DNA of 64,000 bases from the NCBI GenBank assembly GCA_013398055.1, contig VZRS01002396.1:69894-133893 (forward strand). The letters are read 5' to 3'. Shown here piece after piece: positions 36,601 to 48,800 of this stretch. Under the pieces are notes generated by a model. That model searched no databases. It was not told where the DNA came from and saw only the letters and a list, made by a program, of their open reading frames with translations. Both the position numbers and the translations under genes were made by a program. Each line of letters opens with the position of its first letter. Within the stretch, counting starts at the first letter, position 1. The stretch comes from Ifrita kowaldi. Taxonomy: Eukaryota; Chordata; Aves; Passeriformes; Cinclosomatidae.

Positions 36601-38705
36601 ATTTATTTGGATGGAGTTACTTAATCTGTATTCAACTTATACTGAATATATTGATATCAAATGGCAGTGTTGTACATGAAAAAAACCTTTCAAGAGTTGC
36701 AATGTTAGTGCATTAGAGACACTGTGGTATGGTCAGCAAATTAAGATGCACGTTAATGCATTTTTGTTAATAGCCTTTGAGTTTTTCTAAAAGAAACACT
36801 GGAGTAACATGGAGTTTGGGGTTTTTAGGTTTTTTTTTTCAGACTTAACCCAAAAAGTGCATCTTTTCCATTGTTAGGAAAAGGTGCTTGTATTTGAAGA
36901 CATATTTGAAATATATTCAGCAGTCTGGAAATCTGAAAAAAATTATTTATTATTTTGTGTATATTGTACAGGGCTTTGTCCAGGAGTACCTTAATTTATT
37001 TTTTTTTTTTTAATTAATTTTTTTTTTTTTTAGGAGAAAGAAAAAGAACGGGAGGCTGAGCTACAGAAGAAGAGAACAAAATCGGAGAAAATCTTTAAGG
37101 AATGGCTGCAAAATGCTAGAAATAAACCACAACCTGCTTTAAATGGTTATGGTTTCCCACATGGGAAGTCTACAGGTTTGTATATCTAGTACACAAATAT
37201 GCAGTGACTTTGCTTTGTGGTTCCTTCCTTCTAATATTTTAACGTAAAATGAAGGCTGTTTAAGATACTCATCTTGTATCTAATTTTGGCACATAGTAAT
37301 GACTACTTATACTATGGTATAAGTCAGAGAAACAGGTTCTGAGACCTTTTGTGTATTTTTCTTAGCCTTTTTTGTTATTTGGGAGGAAAATCATATTATT
37401 TGAGATAATTATGTGGCATACCAAATTATGATTTTATCTGATTTTTCTTACCAGGGATAGGAATCACTAGAGCAAATCACTGGTTCCTGTGGAGCAAATT
37501 AGTTATGTCAGCATCCTTGTAAAGTTAATTTTCGTGTTACAGAAGGTGTGTGCCACCTTAGCGCACCTGAATCCCCCTTAGAAAACAGGTGGGGTTTTGA
37601 GACACAAGAACAATTAGAAGCTGACAGAAGTCCTGTCTGAAAGAGGAGACAGGGGCATTAATCTGTATTCTGAGCTAAAATTTCCTTTTTGTTTTGCTTT
37701 TCACCTGCGTGGCACCTCCTTGGCTTCTGTAATCCTATTCCTTTTTTTGTTTGAAAGGCAAGTGTGGAAGAGAATACTGTTCATAGTGTAGTGTTTCACA
37801 AGTCTTACTTTATTTTTGTATTTTTGTCATCCCACATAGAACAAAAGAAATTGTATTGCATTACACATTTTTCTATGCAACTGAAATAATTGCTTCTATT
37901 TGACTTTGCAACAGAAATAGTTTTGGGACCAAAGTTCTGGTCTCTGAGTGCTTAAGAAACATGTACAAAGGAGGTGAACAACCTTTACTTTTACAACTTT
38001 ACAACAACTCTTTTGCTTACATTTATTTGTAAATAGTGATATACCTTGCCTTCATGTTTTGGTTGGACCTTCATTACATACTGACAGCTGCAATCATTTA
38101 TTTAAATGATTTTTGAAAAATACTTATCTACTCACTTGTGACATTCAGTAGAATGTATTACGTACTTTGAAATGTATCCATCATGTGGTTGGGTAAAACA
38201 ATGTAGCCAATTTGAAGACGTTTACAGTTATTAAGAACACAAAGGACTGAGCATTCAACCTGCTTATTATTTAGGTAGAGGTGAAGAATATGCCAGTTAC
38301 TGGTTTAAAAAAAAAAGGTGGAATATTTATTATTTTGAATCACTTAAATTATGTGATGTGCCTGTGCTGTCTTTGTCTGAAGGCAATGTTGTGTCGTAGT
38401 TAGTCTAGATGATTATTATAACTGCTTGCATTGGAAAGCTTGTAGTGTCAATATTCCTCTTTAGTTATGAGTATTTTCTAAATGTTTTAGGGAGTGCTGA
38501 TAGAAATTTGTATCCAGCTCCAGCATATTGTAACCCCATTCCCTGGAAACCGGTCCATGTGCCTCCCGCAAAGGAAGACAGTTTTCTTACCATGAAGAAG
38601 AGTAAGAGACCTGTATCTTGTCAGCCACATGCATCTTTACCAATGGTGATTTCAAAGCCCAAGAGCAACCCTTGTATTGGATCCCTGTGCAGAAAGAAGT
38701 TATAG
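18417..38705 (+). CDS. CCDC34: CCDC34, coiled-coil domain containing 34
   Basis: Six GT-AG exons (18417-18610, 22428-22560, 24881-24988, 36425-36583, 37034-37175, 38491-38705) join in frame to 951 nt, or 316 residues; human CCDC34 is about 373. The N-terminus (1-75) is Gly/Ser/Pro-rich and probably disordered. SPWEEWFIGKEKEL at about 86-99 opens a long, highly charged helix (about 95-230) with three KEW landmarks (W138, W182, W222). The C-terminus carries the conserved YNPIPWK-like motif (CNPIPWKPVHVPP) and ends CIGSLCRKKL. In mammals CCDC34 is linked to sperm-flagellum/intraflagellar-transport function and cell proliferation; its molecular role is poorly defined. ATG 18417 was chosen because it gives a mammal-like N-terminus and has G at -3, but the frame stays open upstream. 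Identification rests on motif match plus synteny with LGR4. Confidence 0.93.
21816..21897. repeat. Two-copy tandem repeat, 41-bp unit
   Basis: Two back-to-back 41-bp copies start TGGAAGACTTTATTGG. They are identical except at the second-last base of the second copy (GCA versus GAA before the next TGG). The near-identity suggests a recent duplication within CCDC34 intron 1, and it may be polymorphic. Confidence 0.92.
22113..22166. repeat. Short two-copy tandem duplication, about 26-bp unit
   Basis: The segment TTGTTTAGTTCCTAAAAGGT recurs once, with A for G, directly downstream. It is intronic. Confidence 0.7.
22428..22560 (+). CDS. CCDC34: CCDC34 exon 2 (133 bp)
   Basis: It encodes KAEHCEIAGGRKMSPLKDN, then SPWEEWFIGKEKELRARLQA, the most recognisable CCDC34 block. 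The acceptor is AATTCAG. The donor GAG|GTGATT is weak beyond the GT, so alternative splicing is conceivable. Confidence 0.93.
22561..24880 (+). other. CCDC34: CCDC34 intron 2
   Basis: 2.3 kb of AT-rich intron. I see no gene, no clear transposon and no strong structure in it. Confidence 0.65.
24881..24988 (+). CDS. CCDC34: CCDC34 exon 3 (108 bp, coiled coil)
   Basis: It encodes EMNIQLEKMKQNQESERRKR and then IAEEKHKEWVQKKREE. It has phase 0 at both ends, with ATTAG and GTAAAT splice sites. The charged helix contains the first KEW landmark. Confidence 0.94.
29995..30327 (+). mobile_element. Solo LTR of an avian endogenous retrovirus, decayed
   Basis: The sequence begins TGTTGTGGGTTAGCCCCAGT and ends CCCACTACA, so the termini TGTTGTG/CACTACA form an imperfect inverted repeat with TG...CA ends. 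Its landmarks (GGCAGCTGAGACCCCA, GGGATATCCTTTGG, GAGCAGAAAAGACCTTGA, TTATCAACAAACACTG, GAAGAAAATTAACTCCATCC) match, from memory, a widespread bird LTR family. Part of the usual 5' third is absent. Flanking bases (TATAT versus TGTGT) are not a clean target duplication. No internal retroviral genes adjoin it. It lies in CCDC34 intron 3 in sense orientation. Confidence 0.78.
31095..31119. repeat. Perfect 11-bp inverted repeat, 3-nt spacer
   Basis: CTTTCTTTCAT, spacer CCA, then ATGAAAGAAAG. It lies in CCDC34 intron 3 and could form a hairpin in the pre-mRNA. Confidence 0.9.
36425..36583 (+). CDS. CCDC34: CCDC34 exon 4 (159 bp, coiled coil)
   Basis: It encodes ERRERKRKLSKEMAEKATRE through KYKEWLKKKRAEEAEKKKKEK. 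It has phase 0 at both ends, with CACATAG and GTATTA splice sites. It follows the 11.4-kb intron and holds the second KEW landmark. Confidence 0.94.
37034..37175 (+). CDS. CCDC34: CCDC34 exon 5 (142 bp)
   Basis: It encodes EKEKEREAELQKKRTKSEKI, the third landmark FKEWLQNARNKPQPAL, then NGYGFPHGKST. The acceptor is preceded by an exceptionally long T tract from about 36989, broken by one AATTAA. Confidence 0.94.
38491..38705 (+). CDS. CCDC34: CCDC34 terminal coding exon
   Basis: It encodes GSADRNLYPAPAYCNPIPWK, a basic linker with KKSKRPVSCQPHASLPMV, and CIGSLCRKKL before TAG. The conserved PxPAxYNPIPWKPxHxPP-type motif clinches the identification. Confidence 0.94.
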
Positions 38706-38975
38706 TTCAGAAAAAGTGTTCTGACAATCTTCAGCAGACTGGGCCGTAACTGTGAAGTTCTATGTAATTACATGTCCAAAGCAGATTGCTTTGTGCCTAT
38801 TTTTTTTTTCCATTTTTGTGAGCAGGCTTTGTGTTTACCACTAATTGACCAATCAGGCTTTTTATGTTTTTTCCATATTGCATTTTAGTTAAAAAAAAAA
38901 AAAATGGAAAAGATAAATTGCAATGGGACTGTACCTCAATACCAATAAAATGCACGGGATTGTTTCTTCCTTTCC
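38706..38975 (+). other. CCDC34: CCDC34 3' UTR
   Basis: A short 3' UTR follows the TAG. It contains a run of 14 A at about 38891 (a possible internal oligo-dT priming site) and ends near the poly(A) signal at 38944. Confidence 0.7.
38944..38949 (+). terminator. CCDC34: Poly(A) signal of CCDC34
   Basis: AATAAA is followed 30-60 bases on by a strong T/GT-rich element (TTGTTGTTGG, TTCTTTTGTGTATGT), the standard layout of a used cleavage site. Confidence 0.8.
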
Positions 38976-39084
38976 TCTCTTGTTGTTGGAGTTCTTTTGT
39001 GTATGTAATTATTCTTTTGGGTAACAGTATTACTAGGTTATTTTAAAGACGCTATTTGTAACAGATTTTAAAACAATTCTTGGC

Positions 39085-40115
39085 TTAATGTGGAAGGAAT
39101 TCAAGGCCTGCATAAGTTCCAGGGTTATCATGTCATTGGGATTGCAGAGATATGGTGGGATAGCTTACATTGCTGGAGTACTGCAACAAATGAATGCAGG
39201 CTCTTTAGGGAAACACAGGCTCTTTGCTGGACCTGATACATACAAACCAGGGAGAACTGGTCAGGGATGTGAAGTTTGGGACCAGTAATAACATACATGA
39301 GTCTGTGGGATTTGGTAGGGTGCACCTGAGAATGCTGAGGAAGTGGCAAATGTCATTGTAAGGATACTCTCAATTATCTTTGAGAGGTCTGGTGATAAGG
39401 AGAGGTTCCTGAGAACAAGAAGAAAGTGAATGTCAACCCAGTCTTCAAGAAGGGTGTATATGTAGAACCACAGGCCAGTAGTCAGCCTCACTTCAGTCAC
39501 CTAGAAAGATGACGAATGTGGCAAGTGCAGCCAGCAGCCTCTTGGGCTGCATGAGGAAGAGCGTTGCCCAACAAAGGGAAGCAGTCTGTCCCTTGTACCA
39601 TAACTGTTTGAGACCACATTTGGAGTGCTATGCCCATTCCTGGGCATGCCAGTAAAAGACTGACATTGATGTTCTGGAGCAAGCTCAGTGAAGGGCCACA
39701 AAGATGATTAAAGGTTTGGAGCATCTGACAGAAGTTGAGAGAGCTGTGACTATTCAGCATGAAGGAGAGAAAGTTCAGTAATGTCTGAGCAATGTCTGTA
39801 AATACCTGATGGATGGAGAGAGAGAGCAGGCCCTTCTCAGTAGTGCCCAGTGAGAGGAGAAGAGGCAGTGAGTGCAAATTCAAATACAGGAAATTACATT
39901 TAAACATGAGGCAAATATTTTTACAGGGAGAGTCATCAAATGCTGGAACAAATTGCCCAGAGATGTTGAGGAGTTTCCATTCTTGGAGATACTCAAAACT
40001 TGACTGGACATAGTCCTGAGAAACCTTTTCCAGCTGGCCCTCTTTTGAACAAGGGGGTTGGACTAGATGATTTCTAGAGGTCCATTCCAGTCTCAACAAT
40101 TCTGTTATTAATGGT
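39085..40115 (+). mobile_element. CR1 LINE, decayed copy with internal deletions
   Basis: The 5' part reads ATTGCAGAGATATGGTGGGA, and later blocks (CAGTCTTCAAGAAGGGT, GAAGGGCCACAAAGATGATT, AAATTGCCCAGAGATGTTGA) run to a 3' end GGTTGGACTAGATGATTTCT. This order matches CR1 retroposons of birds. Large parts of ORF2 are missing and the rest has many stops, so it is dead. It starts about 140 bp beyond the CCDC34 poly(A) signal. Confidence 0.85.
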
Positions 40116-43100
40116 GAACAGGAAAAATCAGAAAGAAGGAAGACTTATTTTTCCTGGTACAGTTTTATCACTTTGAGAAATACCTTGCTATCCTTTAAAT
40201 TTGAAAGTATTAAAAATTGAATTATATTGAATATTATGAAATTTACATGGTAAAAAAACCCCCAGTAAGTCACATTCTGGTATGTAAGTGTTCTTTTGAT
40301 TCTACTTCTTGTCTTAATAGTATATTTTAATTTCTTCAGAGCAAGTTGTGAAAAATACTAAACTATCTCATGTCAAGTTTATACTTAATACATTACTTGT
40401 ACCATTAGAGTGAATCAGTTTATGCAATATGCCTGTGTCTGTTCTTTTTAGATAGTGGCAAATGCTAACAAGACTGCAACACCTTACAGTAGTGCTAATA
40501 GATTATTTGGTTTGTGTTTGCATTTAGACTTTCACAAAATCTTAATTTTACTGTACACATTTAGGAGAAGTCTGGAGTCTATAAAATACATGGACCGTCA
40601 AACTGTGTTTCTGTTAAGTAGAAGCACACAGAAGTGTGCACATTATCTTCAGGATGTAGAACTCTGTGTCCATCTTTTTCTATAAGGACCTCTGCAATTG
40701 ACAGGTATGCAACTAGTGGATTAATAAATTAGTTGTTAATCTCTCCATCTCATCTTGCCATGTGGAAATGTCTAATCAGACTCAGAAGTTTCAGAATTAT
40801 GTAAGCTATGAGAAGCTTGTGAGTGTTTAGATGAAGGGACAGTATTTCACTGTAATGCAAATGATTAATTTTAGATTATCTTACAGAGATTTCTTGGGAT
40901 TTCTTGGGATTTCTGATTTAATTGAAGAGTCATATACTATTTTAGTGTTTTCTCTAACAGTTTCTCTGAAGTAGCATGTGGCCAGCAGTAAGGTGTGTTG
41001 ACATAATTACCTGAGTGTATATTTATGGCTTTGTGTTTCTTTTAGCATTTATTTGCTTGTTGTGAAATAAAATGAACTTACAACCCCTAAAATAGAAGCT
41101 TTAAGATGAGGCCCTTACTGTACCTTCTCCATAGCATTGTAAAGACAGTTCTGTCTTAACTAAATTAAAAAAAAAAGGTTAAGGCAAGATAGCTGCTGAA
41201 TGCACAAATTGGCCCAAACTCAATCCACATAATGATTTGGCTACAGAAGAGAAATAATGTTTGGATTTTTTTCAACAAGATACCAACTACACAATAAAAT
41301 GGTCTGGCTTTATAGCATAATTTTAGACTGTGTGCTGCAGAAGGCTATAATTTTATGCTGTTGTGGTAAATAATTTACACCATTTTTTCTCAGATGTTAG
41401 ACGATAAAATCTTGACACTTTATTTTAGCTTAAAGAGCATTCTGTATTCTGTTATTAAGGTCTCTCCTGGATTTCTCTGCTCACAAAATTTCACAGTAGA
41501 TCAAGTTACAGAGTCTCAAGTTTCTCACTGTAGCCAATAAAAGATCTTGCATCTTGATGCCTATGCTGCTAAAATAACATAAGACATAAACTCAGATTTT
41601 TTTATCCCCACGCTTTTGCAGAACTTCTGGTTGTAAGAATTCATAGACCACTTCAAAATAATGACTGTTGCATCCTTCTAGGGTTCACAACTTTTCCACT
41701 TCTCTATGTGTTGATCATAAATAGAATGCCACACTCAATATCACTGTGAAGGATTACATCTCCTGTGAGCTTCTGGGTTTGAAAATTACTGTGTAGGTAC
41801 TCCATAAAAAAGCATGACTTTCTAGTAACTGATAAGAGATATTCATGCAGCTGTTTCAGGGTTGAAAGTCTACAAGCAGTAAAGTGGATCAAAAGTCCTA
41901 AAGAGCATATCATTAGTGGGAGGTCACTATGATTGTAGAGAGACTTGTATTTGTAGGAAGTAGTCTGGTTAATGTAGCACAATGCAACTCCACTGTTGGA
42001 AGTTTTGTTACTGGTTCTGGTGTGGAGCCAAGGCTTCACCTGAACAGCAGATTCTAATCATGCCCTTGCCAGTGTAATGTTTAGTTGCAAAATTAATTCC
42101 TTAATTTATGCTTTAGAAAGTCAGATGAAAGAGCAGTCAGAAGTTCTGATATGACTTTCACTGGGATATTTTTGTGAGTAAATATGAAAGACTTTATCCT
42201 TTATTGCTGTGGTCAAAAGTGAGTGTTCCATAGTGCTGTTCCCTGGGTAACATCAGGAGCTATGTTTAAATTCAATACCAAAAAGGAAATCTGATCACCC
42301 TGATCTAGTAAAGCATATGAATACTTGGTTAACTAGAAATGTGTTAAGGAGATCATTGATAAAGAAGGGCCAAAGCAGTCATGCTGTCTGGGATTTGAGG
42401 CCTCTAACCTAAAGCTTGTTCAGTTACCAAAGCCTCCATTTCATATGTAAAGTGATGTCCTTGTTTTTGTATGTGTAACTCATTTTATAATGGCATATTA
42501 GACTATTCTCTAAAATTGTAGTTAAGTGAGGCAAATTTTTGGAAAAGGTGAAGGTTTTTCCTTAATTATATGGACTTAAATCTTCGGTTGGTCCAGCTTA
42601 CTGACTGAAACAGGAATAGCAAGTATTTAATTCAGAGACAAATATGAATTCACAGAAAATTGTCAGGATCATTTGGAAAGTGATGTACTTGAAGCTCTTA
42701 AAACCTATTGAACTATGCTGTGGCCAGATGCAAGGGTGCATTCAATTATGTTTCAGTTATGTTGATGATAATCATATTGTTACAAAGGACTCAGACTTTG
42801 TTTTCTTTTACTGGCGTTACTACTGAAATTATTTCAGTATTACTAGCCCTAAACAACGGAAAGTACCTTAACTCAGCTTGATAAACATGAAAATAAGTGC
42901 TTTTGTGTATAAGTCCTGTGGAAGATGGGTATTTGACTTTTACAGCTAATTTATTTAAACAGTGCAAGGTTGTGTGTTTTGGGATTAAGGCAACAAACAA
43001 GTTGTTAAGAAGTCATCCAGCAATGCCAGGATGTTAAAGAGATGCTAGAATGTTTTCTCTATAACTTGAGTCTGACTAAAACAACAAAAACCCCTACAGA

Positions 43101-44324
43101 TTTCATTATTCAATATTACCATATGTGGTTGTTCAGGTATGAAATCTATAATATGTAGATCCTTTTTTGGTAAAATGTTGATCAGAGAAAACTCTTCCAT
43201 TTCCTCTTTACATTAGCACATCCTTCTTTACATGTTGGTTCCTGAAAGCTATGTAGAATATCAGTACCCATCAGGGAAGCAAGATGGCTGTGGTATGCCT
43301 GAGTTTGAAGAGCCCTTCAAAGATACTGGTATAAATACACATCAGCCTTCCCAAACAAAATTGTGATCAAGTTGTAGAGGATGGTCCAAGGAATTCCCAT
43401 GGTGTTCTTGCTAGTGCACTAGTTTAAAGGGCTAATACCAATGGTTTGATTTCCACTGATCAGAAGTGATTTCTCTCTTTGTTAGGAAATCTGTTCCAGG
43501 TTAAGCATAGCTCACAGTGCACTGAGTTAGGCAATGGCAGATATATAAGACATGTGTATTGGGTCTGGCTGAGCTTGAGTTCATTTTCCCATAGCAGTCC
43601 TCACAGTGCTGTGCTTTGCATTGCTAGCTAGAAAGGTGTTGATAACAAAATTGCAGAAACAATTTCCATACCTGATGTAACTGCCAGGATGCAGGAAACA
43701 AAGATGAAAGGTGGATGGATGGCAGGTGAGTCTCCAGCTGTGACTGGGCAGAATATGGTACCTCTGCTGCATTATTTATTTCACATGATATCAAAATTTA
43801 TGCAGTCTTGAACTGGGACAAGTGAGTTATTGTGCCCATCCAGCACTTTCTCCTATGCCACCCTATGCACAGTTTGTCAGAGGTGTCCCAAGCCAAATGT
43901 GAATGACAACAGCTTGAAGTACCCTCATCAGTAGAATCTTGACAGTGATACTTATTATGTTAAATGCCACAGCTGCTGCACTGATACAGGGTTGAGTATT
44001 AAAGGTTTTGGCTGGCTCTTGTTTGTAATGTTCCAGCCCATTGCAGCAGACATAAGCTGTATGAAACTTCCTTGTATGTACTTCAAAATCAAATGGCCTT
44101 CAGACCTTAGTTTGTTTCATATCCAAATTCTTTTACTTCTCAAAAAGGAAAATGGGAGGGTAAAACTACCAGCATTCTTGGTGTAGGTAAAGTGGCTAAT
44201 ATAACCCAAATGAATTTAGCAAGGAATGTATTTTCATACTCGTTTAATCACCTAGTAATACAAAATATTACAGAAAATTTAATTTGAAGAAACACTAGGA
44301 TTTCGGTGCTGCTGATGTTTTTTG

Positions 44325-44395
44325 TTTGGTTGGTTTTTTTGGTTTTTTTGGTTTGGTTTGGTTTGTTGGTTGGTTGGTTGGTTGGGGTTTTTTTT
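44325..44395. repeat. GGTT/GGTTT simple repeat
   Basis: Irregular tandem GGTTT and GGTT units are followed by GGGG and a T run, giving a purine/pyrimidine-biased tract. Open frames on both strands here are produced by the repeat. Confidence 0.85.
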
Positions 44396-45847
44396 GTTAA
44401 CTTGGTTTTTAGCCTGATGTTATTATTGAATTTTTTGTACAGTCCTTGCTTAAATGCTGACCAGGGAACCATTTTTGCTTCCATGTTAAGCTAAACAGCT
44501 TTAAAAATTGAAAATATTTTATGTAATCTCCTGAAAGGAGTGAATGTGCTGATCATGTTTCATGAGATTCCAACACAAACAAATCTTTGGAAAAAATCTC
44601 CCTACTTTTTTGTTATTTCAGGTGGTCTGGGTGTGTTGCTCATGCATAAAATTGTTAGGGTTCTTCTAAGGCTGCTTCAGAGGTGTAAGATTTCAGGATT
44701 AAAATGCTTAAACAGGAGTAAGGACAATAAGCTTCAACTTTATGCCTTTTTAAACTATTGAAAAGTGTCATTGCCACTTACCTTTAAGCCTTTGAGACTT
44801 TTAAAGCATAATCTTCTTGTAAAGCAGTTCAAATGCTTGGTACAGTCACTTAAAATGTTAATCTACTTCATGCCTCGTTAAATTAGACCTCTGATTTGTT
44901 GTTCATTTACTGTCCTTGTAAATAAATTTACAGAATTTGACCTGTCTCAGACATTCCTCTTTAAACGGTTGTGGTTTTTCTAAAATAGCTTACAGGTAAT
45001 AATAATTCCAGGGCTGGTAGCCTAGAAAATAAAGTGAGTTTCAGTATCTTATCCACGAACTTTTACTTATATATGCAAAATAAAATACTTTCAGCAGAAG
45101 GATTAAACAGCTCAAGGTAATAAATTCTCTCACCTGAGTACCCATGGGAGAAATGAATTAAAATAACAAGTTGACTATTGAGAAATAGTGCTCTGATTTT
45201 TTTTCCAGAAGGTCTGTGAAAAATCTTTTAATCATATCTATGATTTAAAAAATTGTTTTATGTTAAATGCTGAGTGAACAATGTTTTAGTCTTTTCTCTC
45301 TATGGGCGGTTTTAGTTGGGTTTGGATACAGTTTGAATGATATTTCAGGGAAAGGACTGAGGTAGGAAAATGTACTTCCTCTACTGAGGCTAAAACCCTA
45401 ATTATTTTTACAACTGTGCCCCTTAGTATCTGAGTTAAGATTTTGCTGCATACAGCTGGTTGGCAGGATGTGAATGTGTGGATGGTAACTCATACTTGTG
45501 CACTGCAACTTGTGTTTCCCTGTGTGCTCAACAGAGAGGCTAGCTAGGAAGAGAAACATTTAATTGGCATTTTGACTTTATTTGTAATACAAGTATTGCA
45601 ATACTGTGCTACTGTTTCCTTTTAATTTTGTGTGCATTCAACTGTAAATTTTGTGTAAGTCCTATACAGGAAGGATTTGCAATCTAGACTTTCTAGATGA
45701 AATCATTGGTAAGCAAAAGACACACCTCATGAGCTAATGATATGATCTACAAAGTGTATCTGGGGATTGGTTTGTTCTATTCTTTCTGCTAACACTATGA
45801 AGCATTTTCATTCTGTTTTATCTTTGGGCTTTTTCATGGGCAGAAAC

Positions 45848-45890
45848 ATATATGAAATTATATTTTTATTTGCATAAAGATTTCATATAT
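45848..45890. repeat. 11-bp inverted repeat, 21-nt spacer
   Basis: ATATATGAAAT and its exact reverse complement ATTTCATATAT lie 21 bases apart. The DNA is AT-rich, so chance is plausible. Confidence 0.7.
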
Positions 45891-48800
45891 ACTTCTCTCA
45901 TAGTCTTAATATATATGTGTGTTTTTAAATATATGAAAAACATTTGGCTAAGTTTTAGTATTGCTTAAGTTTCTTAACACAAAAGAGAAGTAAATTGAAT
46001 AATCATGAGCTTTTGAATCATGTTCTCAAAAAAGAATTCTTGTCTAGCTGTGTATAGTTTGTAGAACTACACAGTATGCTCTTTAATTAACATTGAGACA
46101 ATATATAATGGGTAAAAAATGCTGCCTTGTAATGAAATCAAAGAACTTGATTTAAAATTCACAAGTTATATATCTGAATATTTGCTAGATCAAGGACATG
46201 TTAAGTAACTTTTCTCTGCCAAAGTTATAACATGTCTGAAAGGTGCTAGCTTTCATAAATTAGCACTTTTGATTGCCAGGTGAAAAGCACATATAGGAAA
46301 CGGTGTAGGAGGCTGGGTTACACTGCATAGCTGAGTGATAAGGGAGACTTTCAATTGTCTGGCTTTTTGGTAATGGCTGGCATGTAGAGGAGTACTTTAA
46401 CTACACCAGTGATCTATAAAAGGCACTGTCTCAAGCACATGCAATTAAATATTATCTAGAAAACAGATCATGACATGTTTTCCATGACTTTGTTTTAATT
46501 TTGTTTCTTACTTTGCTGCCATGTTGTTATTATGATTAAAGGCACGCTATGCTAGGCAACTAAATCTACTTTGGAAATGTGAACTTTTAAAAATAATATA
46601 ATAAGAACTTACTGGCAGAGCATAAACCAAGTTCAAACAATGTCTGGGACTAACATTAAAACCCAGAAGTGATTGCTCTTTCAAAAACAAAACCCAAAAA
46701 AACCCTTGGCAGTAAAGTAAATTATAACTAATTATAATATCTGTGTGCAATACCACACAAATAAATACTATGTACAGAGAAGTTATTACTTAAAGTTTTC
46801 CTCTTTATTCCCAGTTATAAAAGATAACTTTTAGATTACTTTTCTGCACTTTAAGTCCACCCCAGATTCCCTCAGTAGTTTTTTAGGGTAATCAAAACAA
46901 CAACCACAAGACAAAAAAGCAAAAGCAGCTCAACCAATCCAATATGAAACCTTGACTCACTGCTGCTTGAGGCATAGTTTATAATCCAGCTTTCTGGATA
47001 AACGAGTTCTCCCTGTTGCTGGAGAAGGGAGGGTAGGGATGAAAGTCTGTGTCATGGATTTCAAATGTAGCTTGATTTGTAACATCAAGCACTGGTTGCA
47101 GTGTTGTGTGCTTTCAAGAGTGGTTTTAAAGGCTGTTTTTTTCTCAGGTGATCAGTTATGTGTCAAAGTGCATGGATTTTTGAGAAATTGTTCAGCAGTT
47201 CAAATCTGATAAGCCTTTCCTAAAATTTCTCTCTAGTAATTGGAGGCAAAGGAAAAATGAAAGTTACCTGGGTTTGTTTTCATCTCATCTAACTTCAGAC
47301 CCCTACCTTGTAAACTACTCCAACTATGTTCTTTTATATCTGTGAGTACATATTGGCATGCTCAGGGTGCAGCAATGGTCTGTGAGAAAGGCAGATTAAA
47401 CTATAGAAATGTGTGGGTTTTTTCCATGGTGTGCAACTACTCTTCTGGAGGGCATCTACTGTATAGGGGTCTGCTGCTTCATCAGACCTACCTGTCCTAC
47501 CTGTGCCTTTTCAGCCCAGAGCTTTTGTAGCATGAGCTGTGTCTTGAGATAAATTATGTCACTGTTACAACTTTATTCTGCGTCTTGTGTTTGGTATTTT
47601 TTCATTATAATCCTGGATCGAATCCCACTTTCATTAAAAACAAACAAAATCTCAAGCAGCTGTGAAAATCGAGAAAGTTTATTGTTGTGATTTGTAAACT
47701 AATGTTACAACAATTTACTGAGAATCAGTTCAGGCATGTTCTGCTTTTTGGTGAGCAACACTACTGGCCAATCAAAACTAAATTTCTATTTGTTTGGGTT
47801 CCAGTTCCTCCCAGACATAAATTGCCCCTGTCTGTCAGATTTCAGTTGTTAGTATCTCATAGCTAACTTAATTCACAGTCGGATGGAGAGAGCTGAGAAG
47901 CAGGTATTAGAAGTTAAAAAGACAAATTTTGTCTACTTGGTTATGTAGGTTTTGTGTAGGAGAGAAGAGTCACTAGGAGCATGAATATCCTCAGTCCTTG
48001 AGGAGTTTCCAGTATCACTTAAGCAGGATCAAATGGTATCACAAATCAGTGGATAGTATGGGTTATGCATCTGGTCCCTAGCATCATTGCCTGTTGCAAC
48101 AAAAGTATCATAACAAAGAAAAGCAAAAAATAATACTCCTAAAATTTTACTCTGTAAAACTAAAACTCCCTGCAAATTGTCTGGAAGATGATTTTTGTGA
48201 AGAAACCTGTATGAGGCTTCTGAAGCTTCTGCAGCTGAGACAATTATGAGGTAGGTAGTTGATGATATGCATAAATTTTCAGTGTACAGTGTAGTAATGA
48301 TATTGTAGAATTGGAAATTTTGGTATGTGAAAAAACAGAATTTTCTAAATTAAATCTAATTAACGTAATTTTAAAATATATTCCTTCATTACAGTGAAAT
48401 ATCCAGTATATAACCCTTGATTTTGTGTTCACTATCACTAGGCCTGTGATTCACTAATCCTTCTAGCTTACCTAACTCTCCATTTTCTCCTGCTTTCCAG
48501 AAGCTGTGCAAACACCTTTTAAAATACAGACATGTTGCAACTAGTGAAATGTTTAGAAATTTCTGAGAAATTCTGGTTGAGGAGCCTCTGGCTGGATTGT
48601 GATACGAGAGATTTGTAAAAAAGTGATTTGATATGTAAAAATAACTAATGATGGAATCCTAATCAATGTGAGGAAGAAACTCTTAGAAAACTGAAGTCAG
48701 TCTGAACTCAGGATTTATGGGATTCCCTTGCTTTTCAATCCAAAATTTTCCTAAGGGTCCTAAGCCAAGAATGTCTGGCCAGCAAAATGGCCAGCCAATG

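Noticed and set aside
39497..40099. 200-codon minus-strand open frame
   Set aside because: It lies entirely antisense to the CR1 copy at 39085-40115, and CR1 3' ends often leave such antisense frames. There is no independent coding evidence.
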